Below, one piece after another: positions 23,456-35,700 of a stretch of DNA of 64,000 nt. Every line of letters begins with the position of its first letter. The first letter of the stretch is position 1. The translations under genes were made by a program, and so were the position numbers. The stretch comes from Hirsutella rhossiliensis. Its lineage: Eukaryota > Ascomycota > Sordariomycetes > Hypocreales > Ophiocordycipitaceae. Under the pieces are notes generated by a model. It searched no databases. It saw only the letters and a list, made by a program, of their open reading frames with translations, and had not been told where the DNA came from. The DNA is taken from assembly GCF_020360975.1 (NCBI RefSeq), contig NW_025408679.1, positions 248,001 to 312,000 of the forward strand, written 5' to 3'.

Positions 23456-25044
23456 GTATATAGTATTAATATATTAGTAGGGTATTAGTAAGGAATTATA
23501 CTTACCTTACTTATAAGTTATAGACTACTTACTACTTTAACTAAAAAGAAGAAATCCCTCTTTTTATAAGCTTTAGTCTTATAATAAGGAGAATATAATA
23601 TATATAGCGTAGTACCTCTAGCTATCGTTACTACCTAGCTAATTATACTATAATATATATTCCCTTATAATTTCTAAAGCTTCTCTTTTTAATTACTTAG
23701 TAAAAATAGCTCCTTAAAGAAGACTATATAACGCTCTTATAGCGTAACGTAGTAGTTAACTAGTTAAGGCCTCTTTATTATATATATTAAGTATCTACTT
23801 AAGAGATAAAGAATAAGAAGATATATCCTTAAAATACACCCTTACTATAGATAGTATTATAATTATATTAAAGATATCGCTCCCTATAAGTATAAGATAA
23901 CCGTTTTATAAGGAAAAGCTTATAGCTTTATAAGCGTATATTAAGGAGCTAAAAAAGACGAAATACTTATAAGATCGCGTTATTTAATTAAAGGAGGAAA
24001 TTACTAAACGCGCTAGTACTATCGCTATCTATTTAAGGAAGCGTTAATAGTCTTACTCCCTTAAATTAGACGGTAGTAGTAGTAGCGAGGTTAAGATTAA
24101 AAATATCGCTTAATTATCTTAACCTACTAATATATAGAAACATTTAAACTAAACTTATAATTTAAAGGATACCTTTAAAGTAGCGCCTAAATGTTTTTAT
24201 TATAATAAAATAAAGATCCTCTATATAGTAGATTATATATATAGTAGCTATAAAGTAAGATAGTGCCGATACCTTAAAGAATAAACGCTAATTAACTAGA
24301 CTAAATATAGTATAGATTAAGTATACTTTAAAGAATAGATACTTATTTTAATTAAGGATACTATAAATAAGGAGATACTATTAGCGATATAATTAAAGGA
24401 GGCTCGCTAATAAGAAGGCTAGTCCCCTTTAAAGTTTAGCTTATACCTTAACTCCTTAAAGAGGCATTTTAATCGCTTATTAAAAAAGGTATATACTCTT
24501 ATATTTTTTACTAAGCTAGAGCTATAACTTTAAAACTAAATTAACCTTTATTTAATACTTATTTATACCTATTAATAGGAAGCGCTTATATAAGTCGCTT
24601 AACGATATTAAGATATTACTATTAATAAGAGGCGACGTATTAATACTACTTCTACCTTTAAAGGAACTAGGAATAAAAATAGTATTATACCCTAAGGTAG
24701 TATATATAGGGGGAGGTATTAAAGAGGCCGATAAGCTAGGCTAAATAGTTAAGGAAATACTACTAATTCGATTAATAACTAGTAAGCTAGTAATATACCT
24801 ATTAAGGGCCGAACTAAGGGACGTTATAAAGGAAGAGGATATTTTACTTAATTAGGAATTATATATTTTTAATATAATAAGCTAGGATACCTATCTATAG
24901 AATATATTAATTCTTTAAAAGTAGAAACCCTAGTAAAGACTCTTAAACTTAATACTATAAAATAAGAGGGCTAGCTAAAGACTCTACTAAGGATCCTACT
25001 AAGGACTCTATTAAAGACTTTACTACGCGAGCTATATATTCCTT
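23455..25044 (+). pseudogene. Unassigned retroelement relic with CCHC knuckle
   Basis: A RIPed coding relic. Near 24870-24915 one frame reads Y-F-x-Y-N-K-L-G-Y-L-S-I-E-Y, which becomes CX2CX4HX4C if Y stands for RIPed C/H. Near 24190, CFYYNKIKILYIV may be a second partial knuckle. Such knuckles occur in gag of LTR elements and in ORF1 of LINEs. No protease, RT or LTR was found around it. It could be the ORF1 of the LINE whose RNase H appears at 27285, or a separate gag. Confidence 0.4.
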
Positions 25045-27273
25045 AGGGTATAAATGCCCCTATTAAACTATAAGGTATATACTATAACTACCGATATATA
25101 GCTAAAAGGGAAGAAGAAAAAAATGCTTAATCCTAGAGCCTTTATTAGTTACCTTATTAGTTATAATTCTATAAATATTTTTTAGATCTAGATTCCTTTT
25201 TTATAAAAGGTTATTTTAATAAGGGATATAATTTTTAATAAATCTAGCTTCTTTAATAGAAAGAGGGATTAATAGCCCTTCTTACTCTCTTAACGTTAGC
25301 TAATTTAAAAGATATAAATCCCCCCTTCTTAATAGTCTTAAAAAGAGATCTTAAATAAGGAAATAAAAGAAGAAACTAATATTAAAGTAGTTAAGGATAA
25401 CGCTAACTTTAAAGAAAAAGAAGAAAAGGAAGCTACTATATTAGATAATATAGATAAAGAAGGAAACTATAAGATAGTAGTAGAGCTAGGATACGCTTAC
25501 CTTCCTACGCCTCCTCTTATAAAATAATAAGAAGATCTAAAAGTAGCCTTTTTTATTAGTCTTCCTATTTTAGCTCTTAAGTAAGTAGGAAGGGCACCTC
25601 TCTTAAAAGATTACCTAGCTAGCTTTTTATCCTACTTTAAGAAATAAAGAAAGGTATAGGGCCCGATATAAAAGAAGACTAACCTCTTCTTTATTTCGAT
25701 TATTTTTCCGACTTCTATCCTATGCCTATAAAAGACGGTTCTTATAAAGTATTTATAGTAGGCTAGCTTTTTAAGCTATAGTTATTAGTAAGGAAGGTAT
25801 ATTAAAGAGACCTTTTAAACCTACTAGTAAACTAAAAGTACTTATAAAAACACCCTTTTAGAAACTAGTTTTTTTAGGCCTAGAAAGACTACCTAGCTTT
25901 ATATAAAGAGATAGGGTTTTTTAAAGAGGTCCTTAAGGAAAGAGTAAGATAAAAATAGTTCCTTAGCTATAAGTAGGTTTTTATTTATAAGACTAATAAA
26001 TATAGCTTCCTTTAGAAATATAAAGCCTAGCTAGTTATTTATAGGAACTAGTAGGAAAAAGGGGATCTTCCTATTAAGGTAACTACCTTAATAAGGATAT
26101 CTTTTTAGACCCTTATAGCTATTATAGTAGAATTTAACCTTAAACTTAATTAAATCGATACCGTTAACGCTTTTATTAACTACCCTTTAAAAGAAAAAGA
26201 AGTTATCTATATACGCTTTCTACTAAGCTTCTAAGAGCTAAGAAAGGTTCTATAGCTTAGGAAAGCTTTATATAGATAATAAAGATTACCCCTTCTTTAG
26301 TAATAATATTTAATAGGCTCCCTTAAAGCCTTAAGCTTTAAGAAAGTCCCTTAGGAACCGTATATAATATAGAAGGGTAAAATTATAGTCTTCTTCTATA
26401 TCGATAATATTATTTAGGCCTACCTAAAAGAGGAAGAAGCTATTACTAGGAAGGCTATAAAAGGCTTATAATAAAGGTATAATATAACTAAGCTAAGGGA
26501 GCTAAAGTAGTTCTTAGGGATACGAATCCTATAAAATAGGTCCTAATAGACTATCTAGCTTACCTAAGACGCCTATATTAATAAGGTAGCTTATAAATTC
26601 CTCCTTTATTCTCTTAATATAAAGCTTCCTTCTATACTTATATTAAAAGAAGAGCTTTTGCTTAATCTATCCTTTTAAGCTAGGGAGTAAGAGAAACACT
26701 AATATTAATAGAAGGTAGGCTCCTTACTTTTTTTTAGCTATTTCTACTAGACCGGATATCTCTTTTACGGTCTCTTAGCGTACTAAGTATAACTAGAATC
26801 CTAGCCCTAGGTACTAAGAAGAAGTAAATAGAGCTATCCTTTATCTCTATTTAACGAGATTATATAGTCTATACTAAGGAGGGTAGGGGAGGAAACTAGC
26901 TACCGAAATCTTCCTTTATTTATTCGATCTATCCTTAAAGGGTAATTCCTTAAATAAGAAGAGCTTATAGGGGTATATTATATCCCCTTTTAGAGGAACT
27001 ATTACTTTAAGAGCTTCGAAATAAGCTACCGTTATAACTTTAAGTATAGAGGTAGAGCTACTAGCTCTTTTAAAAGTATTAAAAGACGCGATTTTCCTTA
27101 GCTAGCTACTTATATCTTTACGACTATAAGTTCCGATACCGTTAACTATAAGATTTAATAATATATAGACTATATAAATTCTTATAGTAGAAAATAGTAA
27201 GCTATTAACCTAGCTATAGTATATTAATATCTACTAGTATTAATTACGTTAAGAGATCTAAAGGGAACTTATT
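25045..27273 (+). pseudogene. Copia fragment F (integrase end, RT, RNase H), no LTRs
   Basis: Collinear with Copia D from about 31345 to about 33570. It enters late in integrase (motif YITTDI), includes the RT active site FFYIDNII near 26388-26412 (D changed to N), and stops abruptly inside RNase H at CTTATTTCCGT. Both ends are sharp truncations with no LTR. RIP is heavier than in D and E, so F is an older copy. The truncation suggests deletion or capture rather than simple insertion. Confidence 0.85.
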
Positions 27274-27284
27274 TCCGTCCTATA

Positions 27285-27690
27285 ATAAGGGTAAATACCC
27301 TTATACTAAGCGTCCTAAAGGACTTAGTAAGGATACCTTAGCCCTTAAAGCCTAGCCCTCTTAACCTTCTTATAAAAGCTTATATCTTTATATATAGCTA
27401 AGCTACTATAAAAAAGGTTATAAGCTTCTTAGACCTAGCTATATATATTAAAAGGCTCTTAAATAGCTTAGAGGCCTTTTATAATATATAGCTATACTAA
27501 TACCTTAGCTACCTAGGGATCTTAAATAATAAGCTAGTAAACTAGCTAGCTAAGAAGGGCTTAAAGGCCCTTACTTAAGGGACCCCCTTAGTCTTTATTA
27601 GCTACATAAATTATATTTAGGATTAGGAACATATCCTTTTATAAGTCTAAGGTAATTTAAGTAGTATAATTTAATCTAATAAGTTACTTT
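27285..27690 (+). pseudogene. LINE RNase H fragment (Tad/I-like)
   Basis: A plus-strand frame reads IKRLLNSLEAFYN, then LSYLGILNNKLVN-x-LAKKGLKALT. The latter matches the LINE RNase H tail W-V-P-G-H-x-G-I-x-G-N-E-x-A-D-x-LAKEG. It directly follows the broken end of Copia F. RNase H of this type ends ORF2 of Tad- and I-clade non-LTR elements, where it removes RNA during target-primed reverse transcription. RT is not present next to it. Confidence 0.6.
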
Positions 27691-28192
27691 TAATATCGCT
27701 TTATCTTAATATAGATATATCTTAATAAACTTAGCTATAGGTCTTTTTTTAACTCTTTTAAACGTCTATATAATATATAGCGGACTTTAGTTAATAATAG
27801 CTAGAATTACTATAAAGGTAATAAGAAGCTAGTTTATAATTTATAGTAGTCTTTATATATTTTATAAGAGGATACTAATCCCTCCGCTTAAATAAATATA
27901 TATTATATAAACCTTTAATATAGTAAGTTCTTATTATTAAAAGTTTATTAAATAGCTTAGTTAACTAATATATATATTACTATTATAATACCTTAAGATA
28001 TCTTTATACTATAAAGTAATATATAAAGTACTACCTACTTATTTATATACTTAAAAGGGAGTTGTTGCGAAGTTCCTTTTATATAGTTTTACTACTTTAA
28101 TATACCTTAATTTTAACGCTACCTAGTTTAGTCTAAGTACTATTAATCGCTTTACGCGGAATAACTATAGATATAATATCTTTATTAGATAT
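27691..28192. other. AT-rich RIPed DNA without recognisable coding
   Basis: About 500 bp of TA-saturated sequence. I see no domain in any frame. It holds one short hairpin, AAAAGGGA...TTCCTTTT, around 28049-28081, whose loop retains unmutated TG/GC bases. It ends at GATAT, the target duplication of Copia D, and continues right of D at 34530. Confidence 0.6.
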
Positions 28193-28669
28193 TATCGCAA
28201 AGCGTGGCTTAATTTCGTAGTTCTCGGAGATATCCCTTAGTACGAGGGACCTAGGAAGCTAAAAAACAGGTTTTAAGGAAGGAGCTAAAAGGAGGTATAT
28301 AGAGGAGGGTAGGGGCAAGAAGGGAAGTAGAAGTAGCAATAGCTTCCTATAGAGGTAGCGAGAGATAAGACGGATATGCCGGCAACGGCGAGAAAGAAGG
28401 GGAAAAACTAGTAAAAAGCTCGGTAGTTAAAAGGATATTAGTAGCTTCTTTAAGTAGGATCTTCTTTATTAATTAAGATACTAAACGGGTATAAAAAGGG
28501 GCGTTAGATAGAGGAATGAAGGATAATTAAGGCAATATAATAATTACTCCCCTATTGTAATTGCTGCTCCTATAAGAATTAAATCTCTCTGCCCTACCTA
28601 TCCGACCCTATACTTCTAATTTTACCTTAGTGCATTTTATATATACTTCTCGTATCTCTTTACGCGAGA
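28193..28669 (+). repeat. 5' LTR of Copia D
   Basis: Starts TATCGCAAAGCGTGGC (former TGTCGCGAAGCG) and ends TTACGCGAGA. Confidence 0.93.
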
Positions 28670-28686
28670 GTTATAAGCCTAGGAGG
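28670..28686 (+). other. Copia primer-binding site, half initiator-tRNA type
   Basis: GTTATAAGCCTAGGAGG here equals GTTATGAGCCCGGGAGG in the less mutated copy C. Its complement contains CTCATAA, the anticodon loop of methionine tRNA. Copia-type elements are known to prime from a 5' half of initiator tRNA-Met cleaved in the anticodon loop; this site fits that mode. Confidence 0.6.
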
Positions 28687-28804
28687 AATAGTATTCCTAT
28701 ACCTTCCGGCTACTATAAAAGGCACCTTTCTTATATCCCTTATAGCTTCCTTTTACCCCTCTTACTAGAAAAGCCGATTTTTAACTAACTTTTCTACCCT
28801 TCCC

Positions 28805-29755
28805 TATAATAATAAAGAAAACCGACTCCTCTACCGTCCCTACGGTCTATAGGACGATTCTTATAGAGCCCTAAGATTAGGATAAGTAGGTAAAGGAGCT
28901 ACGGGCTTATATAGATAGAACTATCTATAATCTAGTCTTCTCTAATAAGTAGGACCCTCTTAAGCCCCCTCTTTATCCTAGGGCAACGGAATTTATAGAG
29001 GGAGCTTCCCTCTTCTTCGAGCTAACCTCTATATAGTAGAGAGCTTTTTCTACTACCTTAGGCGACTATAAGAGTTACTAAAAGGTATACCTTTATAAGA
29101 CGAAGCTACTAACTACTATACGTATAGCGATAACGGAATCCGTTAGTGCTATAATGCTAATTACTCTTTAAGAGGAATAGACTCCTAGGTAGTAGCTTTT
29201 AAAGCTCGAGACCTTAATAGCTCCCTCGAGGGGCTATATAACTAACCGTATTAAGAAGACTTATACGGCCTACCTATAAGCTTTTTCTACTAGGAACCTA
29301 CTAGCCTTATTATAGCTAGCTAAGTAGGAAGAAATCCTTAAGAAAGCTAACTAATACTTCCTTATAGAAGCTCTTTCCGGCTAGTAGCTATAGGATATAT
29401 CTCTGCTAATAAAGCCTATTAGTAACGGTTACTTAACTATCTTTCGAGAGGCTAGCCGGGAACTAAATAAAGAGGCTGCTAGAGTATAATAGTAAGTAGT
29501 CTTATTCCTTCGTAGCTAGCACTCGACCTAGACGGCTCGACCTGCTACCCCTATAGCTGCTGCAGCCCCTATTACTGCGGCTCCCGCTGCTGCTGCTGCG
29601 GCTGTTGCTCCTTTAGCTCCTCCTCCCTCGAGAGCCTTAACGCCGTCGTTAACTATAGCTACGGCCCCGGCCCCGGTTCCCGTATCTTACTCCTAGCCCG
29701 GCCCCGGTCCCGTTAGTTAGACCGGCCCGACTAGTCCCCTAATAGACCTTTTAGT
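28805..29755 (+). pseudogene. Copia D gag relic
   Basis: Collinear with the gag of copy C: a reading like KTDSS-TVPTV near 28815, KLETLIAPSRGYITNRIKKTY at about 29205-29265, and the alanine/proline linker at 29540-29720. The start ATG is RIPed (ATAATAAAG) and many CAG/TGG codons are TAG. A degraded nucleocapsid knuckle (G-C-L-A-Y-K-S) follows near 29900. It supplied the particle protein when active. Confidence 0.82.
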
Positions 29756-30649
29756 CCGTTAGTCGAAAAATTAAGGAACTAGTCGAAATCGAACCTCTTC
29801 GTTAAAATTAGTAATAAGGGGTAAAAAGGGGGGGTTTTTAAGCAGACCTTTTAGATCGGGACGAGGATTCCTCGAAGAAACGAAAGACTAAGCAAAACGG
29901 CTGCCTAGCCTATAAATCCTAAGGCTATCGATTATTATAATACTAGTAAGTCTTCGAGGAAAACCGACCTAAAGGATTTAACCCTTTAAAGAGGCTATAA
30001 GAAACGATATAATAGTCTCTTAATAAGGACCCCTCGCTATAGAAGAATATAAACGAGATTTAGGTTACTAAGAAATAGTAACTAACGCCGCTACCCTTAT
30101 TCGAGCCGTAAATTCGAGGAAAAATCGTTGGTATAGTAAATCCGGCATTCGTCTTCCCTATAGATTAGCAAGACCAACCGTTAGGACCCTCTAACTATCC
30201 CCTACGAAAATCAGCTATCCTTAACTCCGGTACTTCCCTCGATATCTATAATATACTCTTACGATTCCGGTCCTTTAAGAAGGTATAGAGGGAATACCTT
30301 ATTACTAGGGAATTAACCGTATAGATAGAGGGGTATAGAAGGGTGAATTCTACGATAAAATTACCTAACGGGTCTATATAAATTCTTCGACGAAAAAGGG
30401 TAGCTTTTTGCCCTCGATTTTTAACGAGCTTAATTTCCTTCCGCTTTCTTCGAAAGGAAGGGATCTTCTAAGATATAACGTCTAAGCCTACGAGGCTAGT
30501 CTAGAAGAATTAGACTATTAAGTTTATCGAGGAAAAATTCGGTTAATTTATTCTCGAATTCCGACCTATCCTTAGGAAGGAATCTCTTAAGAAGTTAGCT
30601 TTCCCTACTTAAAGGAGGGTAGGTTTAAAGGACCCTCTTTTAGTAGCCT

Positions 30650-31420
30650 AAGGAGACGGTCTTCTTTAGCACGCACGACTTAGTTACCTAGGCCCCCTAG
30701 CTATATATAAGCTAGGATAATAATAGGGCGTACGAATAAGGGGCCTAAAAACCGTCGAATATAAATACTACGGCTAAGGGAAGACTAAGAGACGAATTTC
30801 TAGACGAACGCTTTTACGGCCGGACTAGCTATATAAGGAAATTTAGGTCGATTAGACCGACGTCTCTAGGGATTAAGAAAGCTTTATTAGGGTAATGTTT
30901 TTTATAGACGCCTTTTTAGGGATGGTTTTCCCCTATTTCTTACGGACCTACCTAAGTAAGTATAACTAGTCTACCATCTAGGACTTCGTTAACTAGATAA
31001 AATCCTACTTTAGCTATAAGGTAAAGAAGATATAGTTTAACGGAGAGCTATTTATAAAGGATATCTTAAATTAGCTTCGAAAAAGGGGCATTTTACCCCT
31101 CCTATTAGCACTAAATACCTAGGCCTAGAACGGAGGGGCAGAAAGATTAAGGGGTGCTATAATAGAAAGGGCCCGAATAATAAGACTTACTATAAGGCTT
31201 CTACACGACCTTTAGAGGGAAGTCGTTAAGACCGCTTATTACCTTTAGAACCGGACCCCTAGAGGGACTACCTAAGGAATAGACTAGAAATCCCCCCTTA
31301 AGCTCTTTATAAAGAAGAGGGCCTCGCTAGCCTACCTTTATGCCTACGGCTATAAGGTATATATAATAACTACCGATATATAGCTAAAAAGGAAGAAGAA
31401 AAGAAAGCTTAATCCGAGAG
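30650..31420 (+). pseudogene. Copia D integrase relic
   Basis: The frame reads VMFFIDAFLGMVFPYFLRTYLSKYN and further SYFSYKVKKI...FNGELFIKDILNQLRKRGILPLLLA (about 30890-31110). It continues with NGGAERL-GAIIERARIIRL, the catalytic E region, and YGYKVYIITTDI. This is the Copia integrase core. Several W and Q positions are stops. Confidence 0.85.
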
Positions 31421-32329
31421 CCTTTATTAGTTACCTCGTTAGTTATAATTCTACGAATATCTTCCGGATCTAGATTCCTCTTCTATAGAAGGTTATTTTA
31501 ACTAGGGATATAATTTTCGATAAATCTAGCTTCTTTAACGGAAAGAGGGATTAATAGCCCCTCTTACTCTCTTAACGTTAGCTAATTTAGAAGATCTAAA
31601 TTCCCCCTTCTTAATAGTCTTAAGAAGAGGTCCTAGACAAGGAAACGGAAGAAGAAACCGACGTCGAAGTAGTCGAGGATAACGCCGACTTTAAAGAAGA
31701 AGAAGAGGAAGCTACTAGATTAAATAATCTAAACGAAGAAGGAGACTATAGGAAAGCGGTAGAGCTAGAATACGCCTACCTCCCTACGCCTCCTCTTATA
31801 GAATAAGAAGAAGATCTAGAAGAAGCTTTTTTAGTTAGTCTTCCCGTCTCGGCCCCTAAGGGGGTAGGAAAGGCACCTCTCTTAAAGGATTACCCGGCTG
31901 CCTTTTTATCCCTGCTTCGAGAAGCAAAGGAAGGTATAGGGCCCGATACGGATACTAAAGAAGACTAACCTCTCCCCTATTTCGATCGTTTTTCCGACTT
32001 CTACCTAACGCTAATAGAAGACGGTTCCTACGGAGCGTTTATAGCAGGCCGGCTCTTTAAGCTATAGTTATTAGCAAGGAAGGTATATAAAAGAGACCTC
32101 CCGGTCCTACTAGTAAACTAGAAGCAGCTAGAAAGACACCCCTTTAAAGACTAGTTTTCCTAGGCCTAGAAAGACTACCTAGCCTTATATAAAGAGATAG
32201 GGTCTTTTAAAGAGGTCCTTAAGGAAAAGGTAAAAGGAAAATAGGTCCTTAGCTATAAGTAGGTCTTTATCTATAAGACTAATAAACATAGCTTCCTTTA
32301 AAAGTATAAAGCCCGGCTAGTTATCTATA

Positions 32330-33660
32330 AGAATTAATAGGAAAAAGGGGATCTACCTACTAAGGCAACCACCCTAGTAGGGATATCCTTTCGGACCCTT
32401 ATAGCTATAGTAGTAGAATTCGACCTCGAGCTCGAATAGATAGATATAGTTAACGCCTTTATTAACTATCTACTCGAGGAAAAAGAAGAAGTTATCTATA
32501 TACGCCTTCTACTAGGCTTCTAATAGCTAGGAAAGGTTCTACGGCTTAGGAAAGCTCTATACGGACTACGAAGATCACCCCTTCTTTAGCAATAGCATTT
32601 AATAGGTTCCCTTAAAGCCCTAGGCTTTACGAAAGTCCCTTAGGAACCGTATATAATATAGAAGGGTAAACTTACGGTCTTCTTCTACGTCGACGATATT
32701 ATCTAGGCCTACCTAAAAGAGGAAGAAGCTACTACTAGGGAGGCTATACGAGGCCTATAATAAAGGTATAAAATAACTAGGCTAGGGGAGCTAAAGTAGT
32801 TCCTAGGGATACGAATTCTTCGGAATAGGTCCTAACGGACTATCTAGCTTACCTAAGACGCCTATATCGATAAGGTCGCTTATAAATTCCTCCTTAATTC
32901 CCTCGATAAGAAGCTTCCCTCTATACCTATATTAGATAAAGAGCTTTTACCTAATCCGTCCTTTTAAGCTAGGGAGCAAGAGAAACTCTAATATTAATAG
33001 AAGGTAGGCTCCTTACTTTTTTTAGCTATTTCTATTAGACCGGATATCTCTTTTACGGTCTCCTAGCTAACTAGGTATAACTAGAATCCTAGCCCTAGGC
33101 ATTAAGAAGTAGTAGATAGAGCTATCCTTTATCTCTATTTAACGAGATTATATAGTCTACGCCTAGGAGGGCTAGAAAGGAAGAAACAAGCTATAAAAAT
33201 CTTCCTTTATTCGAGCGATTCGTCCTTTATAGACAATTCCTTAGATAGAAAGAGCTTATAAGGGTATATTATATCCCTTTTTAGAGGAACTATTGCTTAG
33301 AGAGCTTCGAAATAAGCTACCGTTATAACTTCGAGTATAGAGGTAGAGCTACTAGCTCTTTTAGAAGCGTTAAAAGAAGCGATTTTCCTTAGCCGGCTAC
33401 TAATATTATTACGACTATAAATTCCGTCCCTATTAGCTATAAAATACGATAATATATAGACTATATAGATTCTTACGGAGGAAAATAGTAAGCTATTAAC
33501 CCGGCTATAGTATATCGATATCTACTAGTATTAGTTACGCTAAGAGGTCTAAAGGGGACTTATTTCCGTTCGTTAGGTTCTAACGGTATCGATAAAAGCC
33601 GACGGTCTTACGAAGCCCTTACCGAAGTAGAAGCTAGCTGTCTTTTTATAGTAAATTAGG
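32330..33660 (+). pseudogene. Copia D reverse transcriptase and RNase H relic
   Basis: RT begins near 32370 with SFRTLIAIVVEFDLELE-x-IDIVNAFIN, then VYMRL/VYIRLLLGF (about 32485-32520) and FFYVDDII at about 32678-32704 with both active-site aspartates intact. RNase H follows, ending near 33600-33640 with the ADGLTKPLPK block. Stops at former W/Q codons inactivate it. Confidence 0.88.
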
Positions 33661-34048
33661 CTAGAAGACGTTCGAGAAAAGCTATCCTTAGAAGCCCGCC
33701 TTAAGAATCTACGAGAGGAGCTAATAGCACGTAGGAGGAAGGAGACGTCTATAGCTAAAGAGAGGAATTAGGACTTATCCTAAAGGAGGGCCCCTAGCTT
33801 AATTAGGACTTATTCTTTTTAAAGGCCCCCTTTTTAGGGACTTGTCCTTAGAGAAGCCCCCCTTTCTTATAGGACTTAATATCCTCCTTAAGGCCCCTTT
33901 TCCTAAAGTAGGTCTAAAAGAGCCTAGGGCTAAAACCCGGATTTCTCGAGTAGGGGATAAGTATAGACTAAGACCTCCTCTATACGCTTACCGGCCTAGG
34001 TATTTAGCTTTACCCTTTCTATAAGGGCAGGCTATAGCTAAGGGGGTA

Positions 34049-34524
34049 TATCGCGAAGCGTGGCTTGATTTCGTAGTTCTCGGAGATATCCCTTAGTACG
34101 AGGGACCTAGGAAGCCAAAAACAGGTTTTAAGGAAGGAGCTAAAAGGAGGTATAGAGAGGAGGGTAGGGGCAAGAGGGGAAGCAGAAGTAGCGATAGCTT
34201 CCTATAGAGGTAGCGAGAGATAAGACGGATGTGCCGGCAACGGCTAGAAAGGAGGGGAAAAACCGGTAAAAAGCTCGGTAGTCGAAAGGACATTAGTAGC
34301 TTCTTTAAGCAGGATCTTCTTTGTTAATCGAGATGCTAGACGGGTATAAAGAGGGGCGTTAGATAGAGGAAAGAAGGATAATTAAGGCAATATAACAATT
34401 ACTCCCCTGCTATAATTGCTGCTCCTATAAGAATTAAATCTCTCTGCCCTGCCTATCCGACCCTATACTTCTAATTTTACCTTAGTGCATTTTATATATA
34501 CTTCTCGTATCTCTCTATGCGAGA
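34049..34524 (+). repeat. 3' LTR of Copia D
   Basis: Starts TATCGCGAAGCGTGGC after the polypurine tract and ends TATGCGAGA, followed by GATAT. It is slightly less mutated than the 5' LTR. Confidence 0.93.
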
Positions 34525-34529
34525 GATAT

Positions 34530-35700
34530 ATTTATATAATACCTAGCCTTATACTCCTTTCTATAGCTTAAAGAGATTATTAATTAAGCTAATTTATTTA
34601 CTCTTTCCTAGTCTATATATATAGATAATACTTACCTTATATTAAGCTAATAAGATTAATACTAAGCGTCTTATTATAAAGTATTATTAGGAAATATATC
34701 GTCGAAATAGCTTTAAATCCCTTTAAATTAAAGAATTATATAATATAGCTATTACTATTACTTTACTAGAGCTCCTTAATAAGTTATAAAATATAAGTAA
34801 TAGTAAGAGAGTACTTAATCTAAGAAGTCTCTTTAACTCTAAGCTTCTAAGTTATATTTTTAAGCTATTCCTTTAGCTATTTATTTCGCTAGGTAATAAT
34901 AACTAGCCTATTCTTAAGAACGCTTATATTATTTCTAAGTCGATCCGCTTTAATCTATATAGCGAGCTCCTATTCGGTCGGTTATATTTTATACTCTAGC
35001 ATCTTAACTTCCCCCTAAGTCTTTATATAAACTATAGAACCTTTACTCTATATTAAAGAAGAATAACTAAGGGTCAAAAAAGGCTTTAGCTTTTATATAA
35101 ATAGGGTTCTTAGCATAGCCTTAAACTTCCGCTTAACTAATTACTCTGTCTAATAATAAGTAGCTATAGAATATTAACTAAGATTCTTTATAGCACGTAC
35201 GGGACAATGCGCGACGATGTTAAAGTTTCGTTTTACACTAACGCTAAAAGGGATATGGCCGATCATTGGCCGGCATACTTAATTTAATTAGATTATGTGG
35301 TCTAAACCAAATTACTAGGACTTCTAAATAGGCTGATTCCTAAGCATGCGCGGATAACTTCTAATAATTAGAAGCTGTGAGCGAATTCCGGGCCTTGCTG
35401 CTTAACATGGCCTAGCCATTTTAAGTTATACCTATACTTCGAAGTGCCTAGAGTAGTTAAAGAGAGGAAGCTAGAATGATCTAATAGAAGGTCGGTTTAT
35501 CCTAATAATCCTGCTCTCTGCTAGATTCCCTTGATAGCTATATTATCTAGTGCCGTCCTAAAGGATTATATCCTCTATCGTAGATTACTCCGAGACTAGC
35601 AGTGCTATTAGCGGCACCTATAAAGTTAACTCTGACCTTATTAGTAATATAAAGGCATCCCCGTTACCGACACTATCCTCTTCGCCTGCCCTTAGCGTCT
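34530..35700. other. Gene-free DNA: RIPed AT-rich part, then mixed part
   Basis: 34530-35080 is TA-saturated with no readable domain and continues the host DNA seen left of Copia D. From about 35100 to 35700 CA/TG reappear at moderate level. There is an imperfect palindrome ATGGCCGATCATTGGCCGGCAT at 35255-35276. The second part may be the 5' region of the hAT element that follows, but I could not find its left terminal repeat. Confidence 0.5.

Larger units (their letters stand above)
28193..34524 (+). mobile_element. Ty1/Copia element D, full length
   Basis: A 6,332-bp element with LTRs at 28193-28669 (477 bp) and 34049-34524 (476 bp) and a perfect GATAT duplication (28188-28192, 34525-34529). 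The primer site is at 28670. The order gag, integrase, RT, RNase H is typical of Copia. A G-rich polypurine tract (CTAAGGGGGTA) precedes the 3' LTR. RIP is moderate: CA/TG are reduced and CG retained. All genes carry stops. The open frames at 33842-34024 (plus) and 34093-34293 (minus) are not genes. Confidence 0.95.
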
